DNA of 19,402 bases from CAYFMP01 sp964344215 (GCA_964344215.1 CAYFMP010000073.1:1-19402), one strand, 5' to 3'; counted from the first letter of the stretch, positions 1-6,333 are shown. Made by a program: numbers and translations. The notes: generated from the sequence alone by a model not told the origin.

Positions 1-330
1 GGTGGCGCCGAACAGGCCGGCGACGCGGACCGCCTTCCTGGCGTCGTCGGGGTAGTTGGGTTGGCCCGGCCCGACCGGCGCCGACAGCCGGACGCGGCCC
101 TCGGCCAGGTCCAGCAAGGCGCGGGCCGCCTCCGCCCGTTTCGCCCGGGACGCCTCGCCGCGCCTGGAAGGCGACGCCTTCAGCGCGCCGTCGCGGCCGG
201 TCTCGCCGCGGCTGGCCGGGCCGGTGTCGCTGCGCGCCTCGCCCAGATGGTCGCGGTCGGCGCGGCCGCCGCCGCCGCCACCGTCGAAGTAACCGCCGAA
301 CTCACCATCGTCGTCGTCCAGGCGACCCAT
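1..330 (-). CDS. Hypothetical protein, N-terminal part (cut by window edge)
   Basis: An open frame of 110 codons runs from ATG at 330 to the window edge with no stop. A good ribosome binding site (AGGAG, 7 bases before the ATG) supports the start. The first 25 residues are Asp/Gly-rich (MGRLDDDDGEFGG, then a run of Gly). A basic, Ala/Arg-rich, probably disordered linker follows, and then a segment reading RLSAPVGPGQPNYPDDAR. That last segment faintly resembles the start of a peptidoglycan-binding repeat, in which an SVG-x-GG-x-N-x-P-x-DV pattern precedes a helix, but too little is in the window to assign it. No signal peptide or membrane segment is visible in this part. It appears to be transcribed alone from a promoter near 368-395. 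Function unknown. Confidence 0.6.
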   Translation of the reverse strand, partial: MGRLDDDDGEFGGYFDGGGGGGRADRDHLGEARSDTGPASRGETGRDGALKASPSRRGEASRAKRAEAARALLDLAEGRVRLSAPVGPGQPNYPDDARKAVRVAGLFGAT

Positions 331-367
331 GGGAATGCTCCTGAAAGGAATGAAGTTGCTTGAACGG

Positions 368-395
368 ATTATATATAGACTCTATTTCCCGTAAA
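368..395 (-). promoter_or_regulatory. Candidate sigma70 promoter for the left-edge gene
   Basis: Read on the minus strand, a perfect -10 hexamer TATAAT (373-368) lies 16 bases downstream of a TTTACG -35-like hexamer (395-390). The -10 sits about 38 bases before the ATG at 330. The surrounding bases are markedly AT-rich compared with the rest of the window. The -10 is strong and the -35 is mediocre. Confidence 0.5.
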
Positions 396-497
396 AACAA
401 GAACAAAAAGTGTTTTAAGGCAAGGCATGAGGCCGCCATGCGCGGCGGATTACGCCTAACTTATTGATATTACAGCAATTAATAAAAGGATATTTTT

Positions 498-526
498 TTG
501 ACAAGTTGGGAAAAATAGGCTATAAA
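498..526 (+). promoter_or_regulatory. Near-consensus sigma70 promoter with AT-rich upstream element
   Basis: TTGACA (498-503) is a perfect -35, followed by a 17-base spacer and TATAAA (521-526) as the -10. An A/T-rich tract (about 470-497) lies directly upstream, as an UP element would. Transcription would start near 533. No well-supported gene begins close downstream. The nearest plausible start is a short ORF with a good ribosome binding site at 696, and the next plus-strand gene starts only at 1811. It may drive a small RNA or the short ORF. Confidence 0.65.
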
Positions 527-585
527 CGCTACCGTTACGCCGCCGAAGCGACGTTGCCCGAGGCGGCCGGCAGCGGCAGGAGCCC

Positions 586-671
586 CATCCTTCGACATTG
601 CCCGGGATGAGGCTATTTTTCCCGTTGCCGTCACCCAGGAGCGGCGAGCGAAACGAGCGCGTCAAAGGATG
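586..671. repeat. Short inverted-repeat element (MITE/REP-like candidate)
   Basis: CATCCTTCGAC (586-596) and GTCAAAGGATG (661-671) form terminal inverted repeats matching at 10 of 11 positions and enclose an 86-base unit. CATCCTTCGA/GGATGAG-type ends are common in intergenic repeats of alphaproteobacteria, which is why this was noticed. Only one copy lies in the window, so mobility or repetition cannot be shown here. Confidence 0.35.
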
Positions 672-695
672 CGCAAGGTTGAAGAAAGGTGAAAA

Positions 696-854
696 ATGTC
701 GACGCCCGTTCCCGGAATATCCGGTCCGGTTTTTCGGGAATCGCCGAACTCCGGGAAGCCGCTGGCCGGGGCCGGCTGGACCGGACAAAGCTGGACATCG
801 GCGGACATATCCGGACATTCCGGACGGACGATCCGGGCGGACGCGCCCCGATGA
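696..854 (+). CDS. Possible small protein, 52 residues (uncertain)
   Basis: ATG at 696 is preceded by AAAGG with a 6-base spacer, an excellent ribosome binding site, and the frame runs to TGA at 852-854. It lies about 160 bases downstream of the near-consensus promoter at 498-526. The product (starts MSTPVPGISGP, ends RTIRADAPR) is rich in Gly, Pro, Ser and Arg, with no membrane segment, signal peptide or recognisable domain; it would be disordered. Its second half is encoded by GGAC repeats spaced about 10 bases apart (778-829), so the ORF could be incidental to a DNA-level repeat. The start context is the main argument for it. No family recognised. Confidence 0.3.
   Translation: MSTPVPGISGPVFRESPNSGKPLAGAGWTGQSWTSADISGHSGRTIRADAPR
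712..734 (+). terminator. Weak hairpin plus T-tract (possible terminator)
   Basis: CCGGA (712-716) pairs with TCCGG (720-724) around a 3-base loop, followed after five bases by TTTTT (730-734). If functional it would end a transcript of about 200 bases from the promoter at 498-526, making that a small RNA rather than the mRNA of the 696-854 ORF. The short stem makes this weak. Confidence 0.25.
778..829 (+). repeat. GGAC repeats phased at about one helical turn
   Basis: GGAC occurs at 778, 783, 793, 803, 813, 822 and 826. The four copies from 783 to 813 are exactly 10 bases apart, and three consecutive copies read GGACAT. The spacing matches one turn of B-DNA, which would place the copies on one face of the helix. 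The array overlaps the possible short ORF 696-854. Confidence 0.5.
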
Positions 855-889
855 TAAGGAATGTTAAGGTTGGAAAGGCCTTCCCGGCG

Positions 890-914
890 CCGCCGTCTCG
901 TTTGAAAACGGCGG
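890..914 (-). terminator. Hairpin just beyond the DUF1223 gene
   Basis: CCGCCGT (890-896) and ACGGCGG (908-914) form a perfect 7-bp stem with an 11-base loop, starting six bases past the stop codon of the minus-strand gene ending at 920. There is no clear T-tract on the minus-strand side, so it may stabilise the 3' end or act as a weak terminator. Confidence 0.35.
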
Positions 915-919
915 TAGGC

Positions 920-1678
920 CTACGAAGCGCCGGCGGCCGGACAGTAGGCGGCGCCGAGGATCGGCCCGGGCCTTGGCGATTGCACGAGGACGGCGCAGCC
1001 CTCCCCGGCTCCGAGGCCGGGCAGCGCGATGTCGAGGCTGAGCGGCCGGCCCGCCCAGTCGCCGATTTTCTCGACCGAAGAGACGATGTGGCGGCTGGTC
1101 AGGGTCTTGCCCTTGTTCTCGCCGGAGCGCACCTTGGTGGTGACGTTGCGTTTGAAGCGGACCAGCCAGACCGCGGCCGGCGGCGCCCCCGTCTTGCCGG
1201 CGACGGCGACCGTGTAGCGCCGCGGCCCCTTCCGCTCGACGGCGACGGTCGGCCGGACGGCGCTCCGTTGCTCGACCCTGGCGATGGCGCGGCCGACGTC
1301 GGCGCGGCGCGAGCCGACCGCCTCGATGGCGCCGCCGATCACCATCTGCGGCGTATAGACCGAGCCGGTGCGGCGGATCTCGACGTTGTAGCGGCGCTGG
1401 CGCTCGGTGTGGTCGGGGCTGGAGAACGGGTCCTTCCACTTGCCGGCCAGCCCGTAGACGAGGTCATCCCAGTAATCGACGTGGAACTCGAGGGCGACGA
1501 TGCCGGGTTGCTGGGCGAGCTCCCCGAGATAGGCCTCGGCCGGCGGGCACGAGTAGCACCCCTGAGAGGTGAACAGCTCGACCACGGTCGGGCGCTCGGC
1601 CGGGCCGGCCGCCGCCGGAGAGACGGCCGCCGCGACCAGCAGCGCCGCTGCCGAAGAGGCATGCATGATGCGCTTCAT
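920..1678 (-). CDS. DUF1223 family exported thioredoxin-like protein
   Basis: The 252-residue product has a typical signal peptide (MKRIMHAS followed by an Ala/Val-rich core, cleavage near AAAG at about residue 25). The start at 1678 was chosen because it gives this complete signal peptide; the frame stays open far upstream but that part is antisense to the polyketide synthase gene. The mature protein opens with VVELFTSQGC-x-x-CPPAE, the CxxC of the DUF1223 family (Cys41, Cys44), a thioredoxin-fold-like motif; HVDYWDDLVYG near residue 75 is also typical. Family members are periplasmic and of unknown substrate; a redox or metal-related role is an inference from the CxxC. It is divergent from the polyketide synthase gene (132-base gap). 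No strong Shine-Dalgarno sequence is visible. Confidence 0.88.
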   Translation of the reverse strand: MKRIMHASSAAALLVAAAVSPAAAGPAERPTVVELFTSQGCYSCPPAEAYLGELAQQPGIVALEFHVDYWDDLVYGLAGKWKDPFSSPDHTERQRRYNVEIRRTGSVYTPQMVIGGAIEAVGSRRADVGRAIARVEQRSAVRPTVAVERKGPRRYTVAVAGKTGAPPAAVWLVRFKRNVTTKVRSGENKGKTLTSRHIVSSVEKIGDWAGRPLSLDIALPGLGAGEGCAVLVQSPRPGPILGAAYCPAAGAS

Positions 1679-1810
1679 GGCGACGCAAGGTACCGGAGCG
1701 GCGACGGCCGGTCGAGCCGCCTTTCGGTCACGTCCGGTCATTTCCTCGTGATCGGAGGCCGATGCCGTGTAAGATGCGACGCTCCCTGTTTCAGCCACCG
1801 GAGCGAAGGC

Positions 1811-2860
1811 ATGACGACCCGTCCGCCCCGCATCCTCGCCGCCGCCGGCGCCGTTCCGCCCCATCGCATCGGGCAGGACGACATCCGGCGCTGGGCCGGC
1901 CGCCGCTTCGCCGGCAACGGCCGCGACGTCGAGCGGCTGCTGCCGGCCTTCGACAACGCCGGCATCGAGGTCCGTTATTCGTGCGTGCCGCTGTCGTGGT
2001 ACGACGGCGAGCCCGGCTGGCGCGAGAAGAACGAGCTCTACCTGGAGAACGCCGTCGAATTGTTGCACGAGGCCGCCGCCACCTGCCTGGACAGAGCCGG
2101 CATCGAGGCCGCCAATATCGACGCCGTCGTCTGCATCTCCACCTCGGGCATCGCAACGCCGAGCCTGGATGCCCGCGTCATGCCGAAACTGGGTCTCTCT
2201 CCGGCCGTGCAACGGCTGCCGATGTTCGGTCTGGGGTGCGCCGGCGGCGTGCTGGGGCTGGCCCGCGCCGCCGATCTCGCTGCCGCCCGCGAAGGCCGCC
2301 GGGTGCTGCTGATGGTGGTCGAGCTGTGCGGTCTGACCTTCCGTTCGGCCGATCGATCGAAGAGCAACGTCATCGCCACGGCGCTGTTCGGCGACGGCGC
2401 GGCGGCCGCCGTCGTCTCGACCGAAGGCGACGGGCCGGCCGTTACCGGCTGGGCCGAGCACACCTGGCCGGATTCGCTGGGCGTCATGGGCTGGTCGGTC
2501 GAGGACGACGGCCTCGGCGTCGTCTTCTCGCGCGATATCCCGGCCATCGTGCGCCGCGACCTGCCGGACGTGCTGGAGCGCTTCCTCGGCAACATGGGCC
2601 TCGATCTCGGGTCGCTGGCCGGCTTCATCTGCCATCCCGGCGGCGCCAAGGTGGTGGCGGCCTTGGAAGACGTGTTCGGACTCGAACCCGGCGGCCTCGA
2701 GCTGACCCGGCGGGTGCTGCGCGATTACGGCAACATGTCGGCGGCATCCGTCATGTTCGCGCTCGAGCGCGCGCTCCCCGAGGCCGAACCCGGCGTCCAC
2801 CTGCTGAGCGCGCTGGGGCCCGGATTCACGGCCGGCTTCCTGACCATCGAAGTGGCATGA
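1811..2860 (+). CDS. Type III polyketide synthase (chalcone/stilbene synthase family)
   Basis: The 349-residue protein has the thiolase-fold catalytic triad expected of type III PKSs: Cys143 in FGLGCAGG, His275 in CHPGG and Asn308 in GNMSAAS, with the C-terminal loop ALGPG (334-338) replacing the usual GFGPG. Such enzymes load an acyl-CoA starter and extend it with malonyl-CoA, making alkylresorcinols, alkylpyrones or phloroglucinols. The start at 1811 follows GGAG with a 7-base gap and matches the family N-terminus; an open frame reaching back to 689 is rejected. Length is slightly shorter than plant enzymes and normal for bacteria. It overlaps the next gene by ATGA, so the two are translationally coupled. 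Pairing with an ICMT-like methyltransferase matches the known bacterial arrangement (srsA-srsB in Streptomyces, bpsA-bpsB in Bacillus), pointing to methylated alkylresorcinol or alkylpyrone lipids. Substrate specificity cannot be read from sequence. Confidence 0.92.
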   Translation: MTTRPPRILAAAGAVPPHRIGQDDIRRWAGRRFAGNGRDVERLLPAFDNAGIEVRYSCVPLSWYDGEPGWREKNELYLENAVELLHEAAATCLDRAGIEAANIDAVVCISTSGIATPSLDARVMPKLGLSPAVQRLPMFGLGCAGGVLGLARAADLAAAREGRRVLLMVVELCGLTFRSADRSKSNVIATALFGDGAAAAVVSTEGDGPAVTGWAEHTWPDSLGVMGWSVEDDGLGVVFSRDIPAIVRRDLPDVLERFLGNMGLDLGSLAGFICHPGGAKVVAALEDVFGLEPGGLELTRRVLRDYGNMSAASVMFALERALPEAEPGVHLLSALGPGFTAGFLTIEVA

Positions 2861-3396
2861 GCTGGCTGTGGATCGTGGTCGGCCTAGTCGCGGCGCAGCG
2901 CCTCGTCGAGTTGCTCGTGGCGCGGCGCAACACCCGGCGTCTGCTGGCCGAGGGCGGCGTCGAGGTCGGCGCCGGTCATTACCCGTGGCTGGTCGGCCTG
3001 CACGCCGCCTGGCTCGCCTCGATGCTGGTCTGGATCGCGCCGGACGCGCCGGTCTCGTGGCCGCTGCTCGGGTTCTTCCTGTTCCTGCAGGCGGGACGGA
3101 TGTGGGTGGTGACGAGCCTCGGGCGTTACTGGACGACGCGGATCGTCACGGTGCCGGGGGCGCCGCTGGTCGGCGACGGCCCGTACCGCTTCGTGCGCCA
3201 TCCCAACTACCTGATCGTCGCACTCGAGATCGCGACGCTGCCGTTGGCGTTCGGGGCGTGGCAGATCGCCGCCGTATTCTCGATCCTCAACGCGGTCTTG
3301 CTGAGCGTCCGCATCCGCGTCGAGGACGGCGCGCTCGGCCAGCGCCGGACCGGTCCCGGTGGTTACTCGGAGAGCATCCGCAAGGCGCGCTCGTAG
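2857..3396 (+). CDS. Isoprenylcysteine carboxyl methyltransferase (ICMT) family protein
   Basis: The 179-residue integral membrane protein has hydrophobic segments at about 2-20, 43-62, 68-88 and 118-150. It carries the C-terminal ICMT/PEMT signature GPYRFVRHPNY (about 108-118), followed by LEI and then RVEDGAL near residue 154, the SAM-binding region. It starts on the ATGA overlap with the polyketide synthase stop. In SrsB and BpsB, members of this family O-methylate alkylresorcinols or alkylpyrones made by the neighbouring type III PKS; the same job is inferred here rather than prenyl-protein methylation. The last 34 bases overlap the convergent radical SAM gene. Confidence 0.88.
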   Translation: MSWLWIVVGLVAAQRLVELLVARRNTRRLLAEGGVEVGAGHYPWLVGLHAAWLASMLVWIAPDAPVSWPLLGFFLFLQAGRMWVVTSLGRYWTTRIVTVPGAPLVGDGPYRFVRHPNYLIVALEIATLPLAFGAWQIAAVFSILNAVLLSVRIRVEDGALGQRRTGPGGYSESIRKARS

Positions 3397-4457
3397 CTCA
3401 TCACTTCGAAGCCCGGATCGCCGGCCGCCGGTCGGTGGTCGTAGACGCTGCGGTAGAACGAGCACGACCGGCAGTTGGCCCCGAAGCGGCCTTGCATCTG
3501 GTCCTCGATGAGACGCCGGTAGGACGGGTTGGCGAGGCTGAGGATGCGGCGCAGCGGCCTCTCGCCGAGGTCGCCGATGACGAGGCTGCCGTCTACGTCG
3601 CGACACGCACAGGCGTGGACGACGCCGTCGGCCTTGATCTGGACCTCGCCGAACAGTTTCGTGCAGGCGCCGTGCATGTAGATATGGCGGCCGTCGGTTA
3701 GGCGGATGCCGAGCGGCTCGACGTCGCCGGGGTCGATGACTCCGCCCCAGTTGTCGTAGTCGTCGGCCTCGGTGAGGTGAGCGCCGGCCTCCGTGCGAAA
3801 GCGCCTCAGCAAGCGGCTGAGATCGGTGTCGCGGTCCAGAAACGGCGTCGCCGTCCGCTTGGTGCGGACGTTGAAATGAAGGCCGCCCGGCGGCGACCAG
3901 CCGGGCGCCGAGGCCGCCAGGCGTTCGAGGTTGGCGAGGAGTTTCTCGAACTGCCGGGCCGGCTTGCGGGTCGTCGCCTCGAAGCTGTCGGCGTCGTAGC
4001 CGTAGATGCTGACGTGGATGGCGTCCAGTTTGCGGCGCGACGGCAGGCTCTCGATCTGAGGCGGCCGGGCCAGGATGAAGTTGCTGTAAAACGCGTATCC
4101 TTCGATGCCGGGGTGGTCGTCGAGGGCGGCGAACTTGTCGTCGAGGCCGGGATCGGCGAAAACCTCGCCCAGCATCGGCGTCAGCCAGACGAAGCCGAAG
4201 CCGATGTCGGCGGCGGCGTCGATGGTCTTTCGGAACCTCTCCAGTTCCATGAAACCGCCCGGCTCGACCTTGCCGTAGGCGCAGAACCGGCAGGCCAGGT
4301 TGCAGCGCCCCGAAGTCTCGATGAAGATCTGCCGCCGCGGATGGGGGGTGAAGGTACGGCCGGCGACGCGGTTGCCGGCAATGGCCAAAAAGTTGCCAAG
4401 GGACCTTCTCAGTTCGTGCCAAGCTGCCAAGGCGTCCCCCGTGCCGACCGTTGCCAT
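3363..4457 (-). CDS. Radical SAM protein with SPASM-like C-terminal cluster domain
   Basis: The 364-residue protein has the radical SAM motif CNLACRFC (Cys52, Cys56, Cys59), which binds the 4Fe-4S cluster that cleaves SAM. The C-terminus has further cysteines at 265, 283, 285, 329 and 332 (GAC, HACAC, CRSC), arranged like the auxiliary Fe-S cluster region of SPASM/twitch enzymes. Such enzymes modify peptides, sugars or cofactors. No precursor-peptide gene is obvious beside it, so the substrate is unknown. ATG at 4457 is used although no clear Shine-Dalgarno sequence precedes it. The gene is divergent from the response regulator, and its tail overlaps the methyltransferase gene tail-to-tail by 34 bases, so the two are transcribed against each other. 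Confidence 0.85.
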   Translation of the reverse strand: MATVGTGDALAAWHELRRSLGNFLAIAGNRVAGRTFTPHPRRQIFIETSGRCNLACRFCAYGKVEPGGFMELERFRKTIDAAADIGFGFVWLTPMLGEVFADPGLDDKFAALDDHPGIEGYAFYSNFILARPPQIESLPSRRKLDAIHVSIYGYDADSFEATTRKPARQFEKLLANLERLAASAPGWSPPGGLHFNVRTKRTATPFLDRDTDLSRLLRRFRTEAGAHLTEADDYDNWGGVIDPGDVEPLGIRLTDGRHIYMHGACTKLFGEVQIKADGVVHACACRDVDGSLVIGDLGERPLRRILSLANPSYRRLIEDQMQGRFGANCRSCSFYRSVYDHRPAAGDPGFEVMSYERALRMLSE

Positions 4458-4478
4458 GCAACGCGAATCGAATACAAT
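4451..4478 (+). promoter_or_regulatory. Candidate promoter of the response regulator gene
   Basis: TTGCCA (4451-4456) and TACAAT (4473-4478) are separated by 16 bases, a good sigma70 pair. Transcription would begin near 4485, which excludes a TTG start at 4451 and favours GTG 4517. A dyad GGCGG-N8-CCGCC (4482-4499) sits directly at the predicted start of transcription, possibly an operator. Confidence 0.5.
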
Positions 4479-4516
4479 ACCGGCGGATTAACAACCGCCT
4501 AGGGCTTTATCGCGAC

Positions 4517-5065
4517 GTGATCAATCCTCTACCCAACTATAATCTCAAACACTTGGACATTCTAATCGTCGAAGACAACGACAATATGCGCTCGTTGCTT
4601 CGCGAGATCCTGCGCTCGCTCGGCGTCAATCACATCACGGCGGCCAAGAACGGGCACGAAGGGCTGATGTCGATGCAGGCGGTGTTTCCCGACATCGTCA
4701 TCTGCGATTGGGCGATGGCCGGCATGAACGGCACCGAATTCACCAAGAGCGTCCGCTGGGACGAGGAAATCGACGACCCCAACGTCCCCATCATCATGCT
4801 GACCGGCCACACCGAGTTGCATCATATCGAGGAGGCGCGCGATGCCGGCGTCACCGAATACTTGGCCAAGCCTGTGTCCGCCACCGAGGTCTACACCAAG
4901 ATCGTCACCGTCATCGAACGTCCGCGCGTGTTCGTTTCGTGCGAGACCTACCGGGGTCCGAACCGAAGGCGGCGCAACGTTCCGCTGAACGGTCCCGACC
5001 GCCGCGAGAAGGAGGAGCCCGGTCCGAAAGAGGATGGCGACGCCTCGGAGGCCACGGAGAGTTAA
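4517..5065 (+). CDS. Single-domain CheY-like response regulator with Arg-rich tail
   Basis: The 182-residue protein has one receiver domain (about 12-130): acidic pocket Glu19/Asp20 (VEDND), phospho-acceptor Asp64 (VICDWAM), Thr96 (MLTGH) and Lys118 (YLAKPV). There is no DNA-binding or enzyme domain. The C-terminal 45 residues are charged and contain GPNRRRR and GPDRREK, a tail seen in many alphaproteobacterial stand-alone receivers. GTG 4517 was chosen because it gives the family N-terminus (NYNLKHLDILIVEDN) and lies downstream of the promoter; a TTG at 4451 would lie inside that promoter. It probably relays phosphate from an unlinked histidine kinase; no kinase is nearby. It ends six bases from the convergent small gene. 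Confidence 0.88.
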   Translation: MINPLPNYNLKHLDILIVEDNDNMRSLLREILRSLGVNHITAAKNGHEGLMSMQAVFPDIVICDWAMAGMNGTEFTKSVRWDEEIDDPNVPIIMLTGHTELHHIEEARDAGVTEYLAKPVSATEVYTKIVTVIERPRVFVSCETYRGPNRRRRNVPLNGPDRREKEEPGPKEDGDASEATES

Positions 5066-5071
5066 GATCGG

Positions 5072-5347
5072 TTACGATTCGTCGTCGGTTCCGGGTGTCC
5101 CCTGCGGCGGGCCTTGTTTGCCAGAATAGTATTCCCCGAGGCCCTTGGCGACGGCCCTGATCGATCCCACCCAGAGAACGGCGGCAAACGCGTTGCGGAC
5201 GAATTCGAACACCGTCCATTCGTCGGGAAACACTGCGTAGCGGTCCGGTCCCGAGATATCGATCCCGAACAGCCAGATCACCAGCGCGGTCAGCGCCGTC
5301 CCGGCGGCGACGGAAATCGCCTGAATGGTGAGCTTGCCCGGTTTCAA
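5072..5347 (-). CDS. Small membrane protein, two predicted TM segments
   Basis: The 91-residue product has hydrophobic segments at about 8-28 (ISVAAGTALTALVIWLF) and 50-66 (AFAAVLWVGSIRAVA), separated by an acidic, aromatic loop and followed by a hydrophilic Gly/Pro/Asp tail. The start is TTG at 5347, supported by GAGAGG a few bases upstream; there is no ATG in a suitable place. It lies 58 bases downstream of another small membrane protein gene on the same strand and probably shares its transcript. No family recognised. Confidence 0.65.
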   Translation of the reverse strand: MKPGKLTIQAISVAAGTALTALVIWLFGIDISGPDRYAVFPDEWTVFEFVRNAFAAVLWVGSIRAVAKGLGEYYSGKQGPPQGTPGTDDES

Positions 5348-5405
5348 TCGATCCTCTCGAGCGGTCCTCCGCTGCCCTTCAGGCGCCGGGCCGCGGGTGA
5401 TCGGG

Positions 5406-5558
5406 TCAGCCGGCCAACCAGTGGATCACCGGCAGGATGGTGGGCCACAGGAAGGCGAACAGGACAACGGCGCCCGCGGCCAGCATCGCCAGGCCGACAG
5501 GGCGTTCGAGAAAGTGGTATTCGTCCGCGGGATCGGCGGCGTGTGTTGTGGCATTCAT
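5406..5558 (-). CDS. Very small membrane protein, one TM segment (50 residues)
   Basis: ATG at 5558 is preceded by GGGAG at a good distance, and the frame ends with TGA at 5406. The product has a polar N-terminus (MNATTHAADPADEYHFLERP) and one hydrophobic helix (about 21-45) rich in Ala, Val, Leu and Phe that ends IHWLAG. It resembles single-span accessory subunits of membrane complexes in shape, but no family can be named. It is followed on the same strand by the 91-residue membrane protein gene. Confidence 0.6.
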   Translation of the reverse strand: MNATTHAADPADEYHFLERPVGLAMLAAGAVVLFAFLWPTILPVIHWLAG

Positions 5559-5615
5559 CGTTCGGTCTCCCGTTGCAGGACCGCTCAGGCTAGAACCGAG
5601 ACCGTTAACAAGGAT

Positions 5616-5774
5616 TTAATCCCGAGGACGGCGTTTGGCCGACTTGAGGCTGTCGTAGAGCACCTTGCCGCCGACATACAGTCCCTGCTTGACCTCTTCC
5701 GTCGAACATCCGACCGGCCCCCCGGCTACCACCAGGACAGCCAAAACCAAGGCCCGAACGAGCCGATTTCTCAT
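5616..5774 (-). CDS. Small putative lipoprotein (52 residues)
   Basis: ATG at 5774 has GAGGA about 8 bases upstream. The product starts MRNRLVRALVLAVLVVAGG and reaches a single cysteine in GPVGCST at about residue 23, the layout of a lipoprotein signal peptide, though the lipobox is atypical (Pro at -3). The mature part would be only about 30 residues, with KQGLYVGGKVLYDSLKSAK and a basic end. An upstream in-frame extension to 5861 is possible, but it lacks a binding site and would bury the signal peptide. Similar tiny lipoproteins (entericidin-like in size) are common; a specific role cannot be given. Confidence 0.6.
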   Translation of the reverse strand: MRNRLVRALVLAVLVVAGGPVGCSTEEVKQGLYVGGKVLYDSLKSAKRRPRD

Positions 5775-5880
5775 TCGTTCGTCCTCGGGCGGCGCGGCAT
5801 GTCCACAGGTTTCGCTCCAACCCGCCGTATCGGATCGCTTCGTTCCGTAAACATACCACATTTACGTATTGAAACACTTT

Positions 5881-5894
5881 GACATCAATATGTC
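5881..5894. promoter_or_regulatory. Perfect dyad GACAT-N4-ATGTC
   Basis: GACAT (5881-5885) and ATGTC (5890-5894) form a perfect inverted repeat with a 4-base AT-rich centre. It lies in the 207-base gap between the divergent small lipoprotein and 71-residue genes, which is AT-rich relative to the surroundings. This is the shape of a dimeric regulator site; the regulator is unknown. Confidence 0.35.
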
Positions 5895-5981
5895 GCGTTC
5901 TGTCATCATATCGACACGTTCGGCGTCTATCTTACGAGCGATCTGAATCCTGCTCATACGCAGATCAAAGGAACGCCGGCC

Positions 5982-6197
5982 ATGAAAACATCCGACCCCC
6001 GATCCTTCAATCGCATCCTGTCCGATACGGTTCTTCGGTTGGTTGCCGAGTCCGAGACCCAGCAGCCGGTCGACGTCAAGGACCTGCTGGAGGTCGCCGG
6101 CCAACTCGACCGTCTGCGAGTGAAACTCGGCGACGGCGCGCCGAGCACTCTCGACGCCCCCGAGCTGCTGCGGTTCCCGCCCCGTCCGGCGGCTTGA
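5982..6197 (+). CDS. Small soluble hypothetical protein (71 residues)
   Basis: ATG at 5982 is preceded by AAAGGAA about 8 bases upstream. The product (MKTSDPRSFNRIL and onward) is mostly helical in character, with DLLEVAGQLDRLRVKLGD in the middle and a Pro-rich end; there is no signal peptide or membrane segment. The gene is divergent from the small lipoprotein gene and converges on the 40-residue membrane protein gene with a 13-base gap. No family recognised. Confidence 0.6.
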   Translation: MKTSDPRSFNRILSDTVLRLVAESETQQPVDVKDLLEVAGQLDRLRVKLGDGAPSTLDAPELLRFPPRPAA

Positions 6198-6210
6198 AAC
6201 TTATAACCTA

Positions 6211-6333
6211 TCAGGGAATCACGTAGTTGAGGCAGCCCGAAACCACTTCGCCGGCGCCGTAGACCGCAACCACGACCCCGCATACGGTTCCCAGCGTAAG
6301 CCCCGTTACTCTCGAAAACTCCTTCAACATCAT
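6211..6333 (-). CDS. Very small membrane protein (40 residues)
   Basis: ATG at 6333 (immediately followed by a second ATG) has a strong GGAGGA five bases upstream. The product is a short basic N-terminus (MMLKEFSRVTG), one hydrophobic helix (about 12-32, Gly/Val-rich with two Cys in the protein) and the end LNYVIP. An in-frame upstream extension to 6396 is less likely because this binding site lies inside it. Function unknown. Confidence 0.6.
   Translation of the reverse strand: MMLKEFSRVTGLTLGTVCGVVVAVYGAGEVVSGCLNYVIP

Noticed and set aside
456..818. 120-residue minus-strand frame across the repeat and promoter region
   Set aside because: No start context, includes the repeat element, and no recognisable protein features.
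778..829. CRISPR-like array from regularly spaced GGAC
   Set aside because: Units are 4-6 bases with 4-6 base gaps; no 25-35 base repeats with unique spacers and no cas genes.
1735..1750. CGGTCA direct repeat, 10 bases apart, between the DUF1223 and PKS genes
   Set aside because: Two copies of a 6-mer in GC-rich DNA are easily chance; no dyad and no clear promoter relation.
689..1810. Long plus-strand frame extending the polyketide synthase upstream by 374 codons
   Set aside because: The region is antisense to the DUF1223 gene, is low in family similarity and full of Arg/Gly-type shadow coding; the true start at 1811 has a ribosome binding site and the right N-terminus.
1679..2800. Minus-strand frame extending the DUF1223 protein by 374 codons
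   Set aside because: It is the antisense shadow of the polyketide synthase gene; the start at 1678 alone gives a signal peptide.
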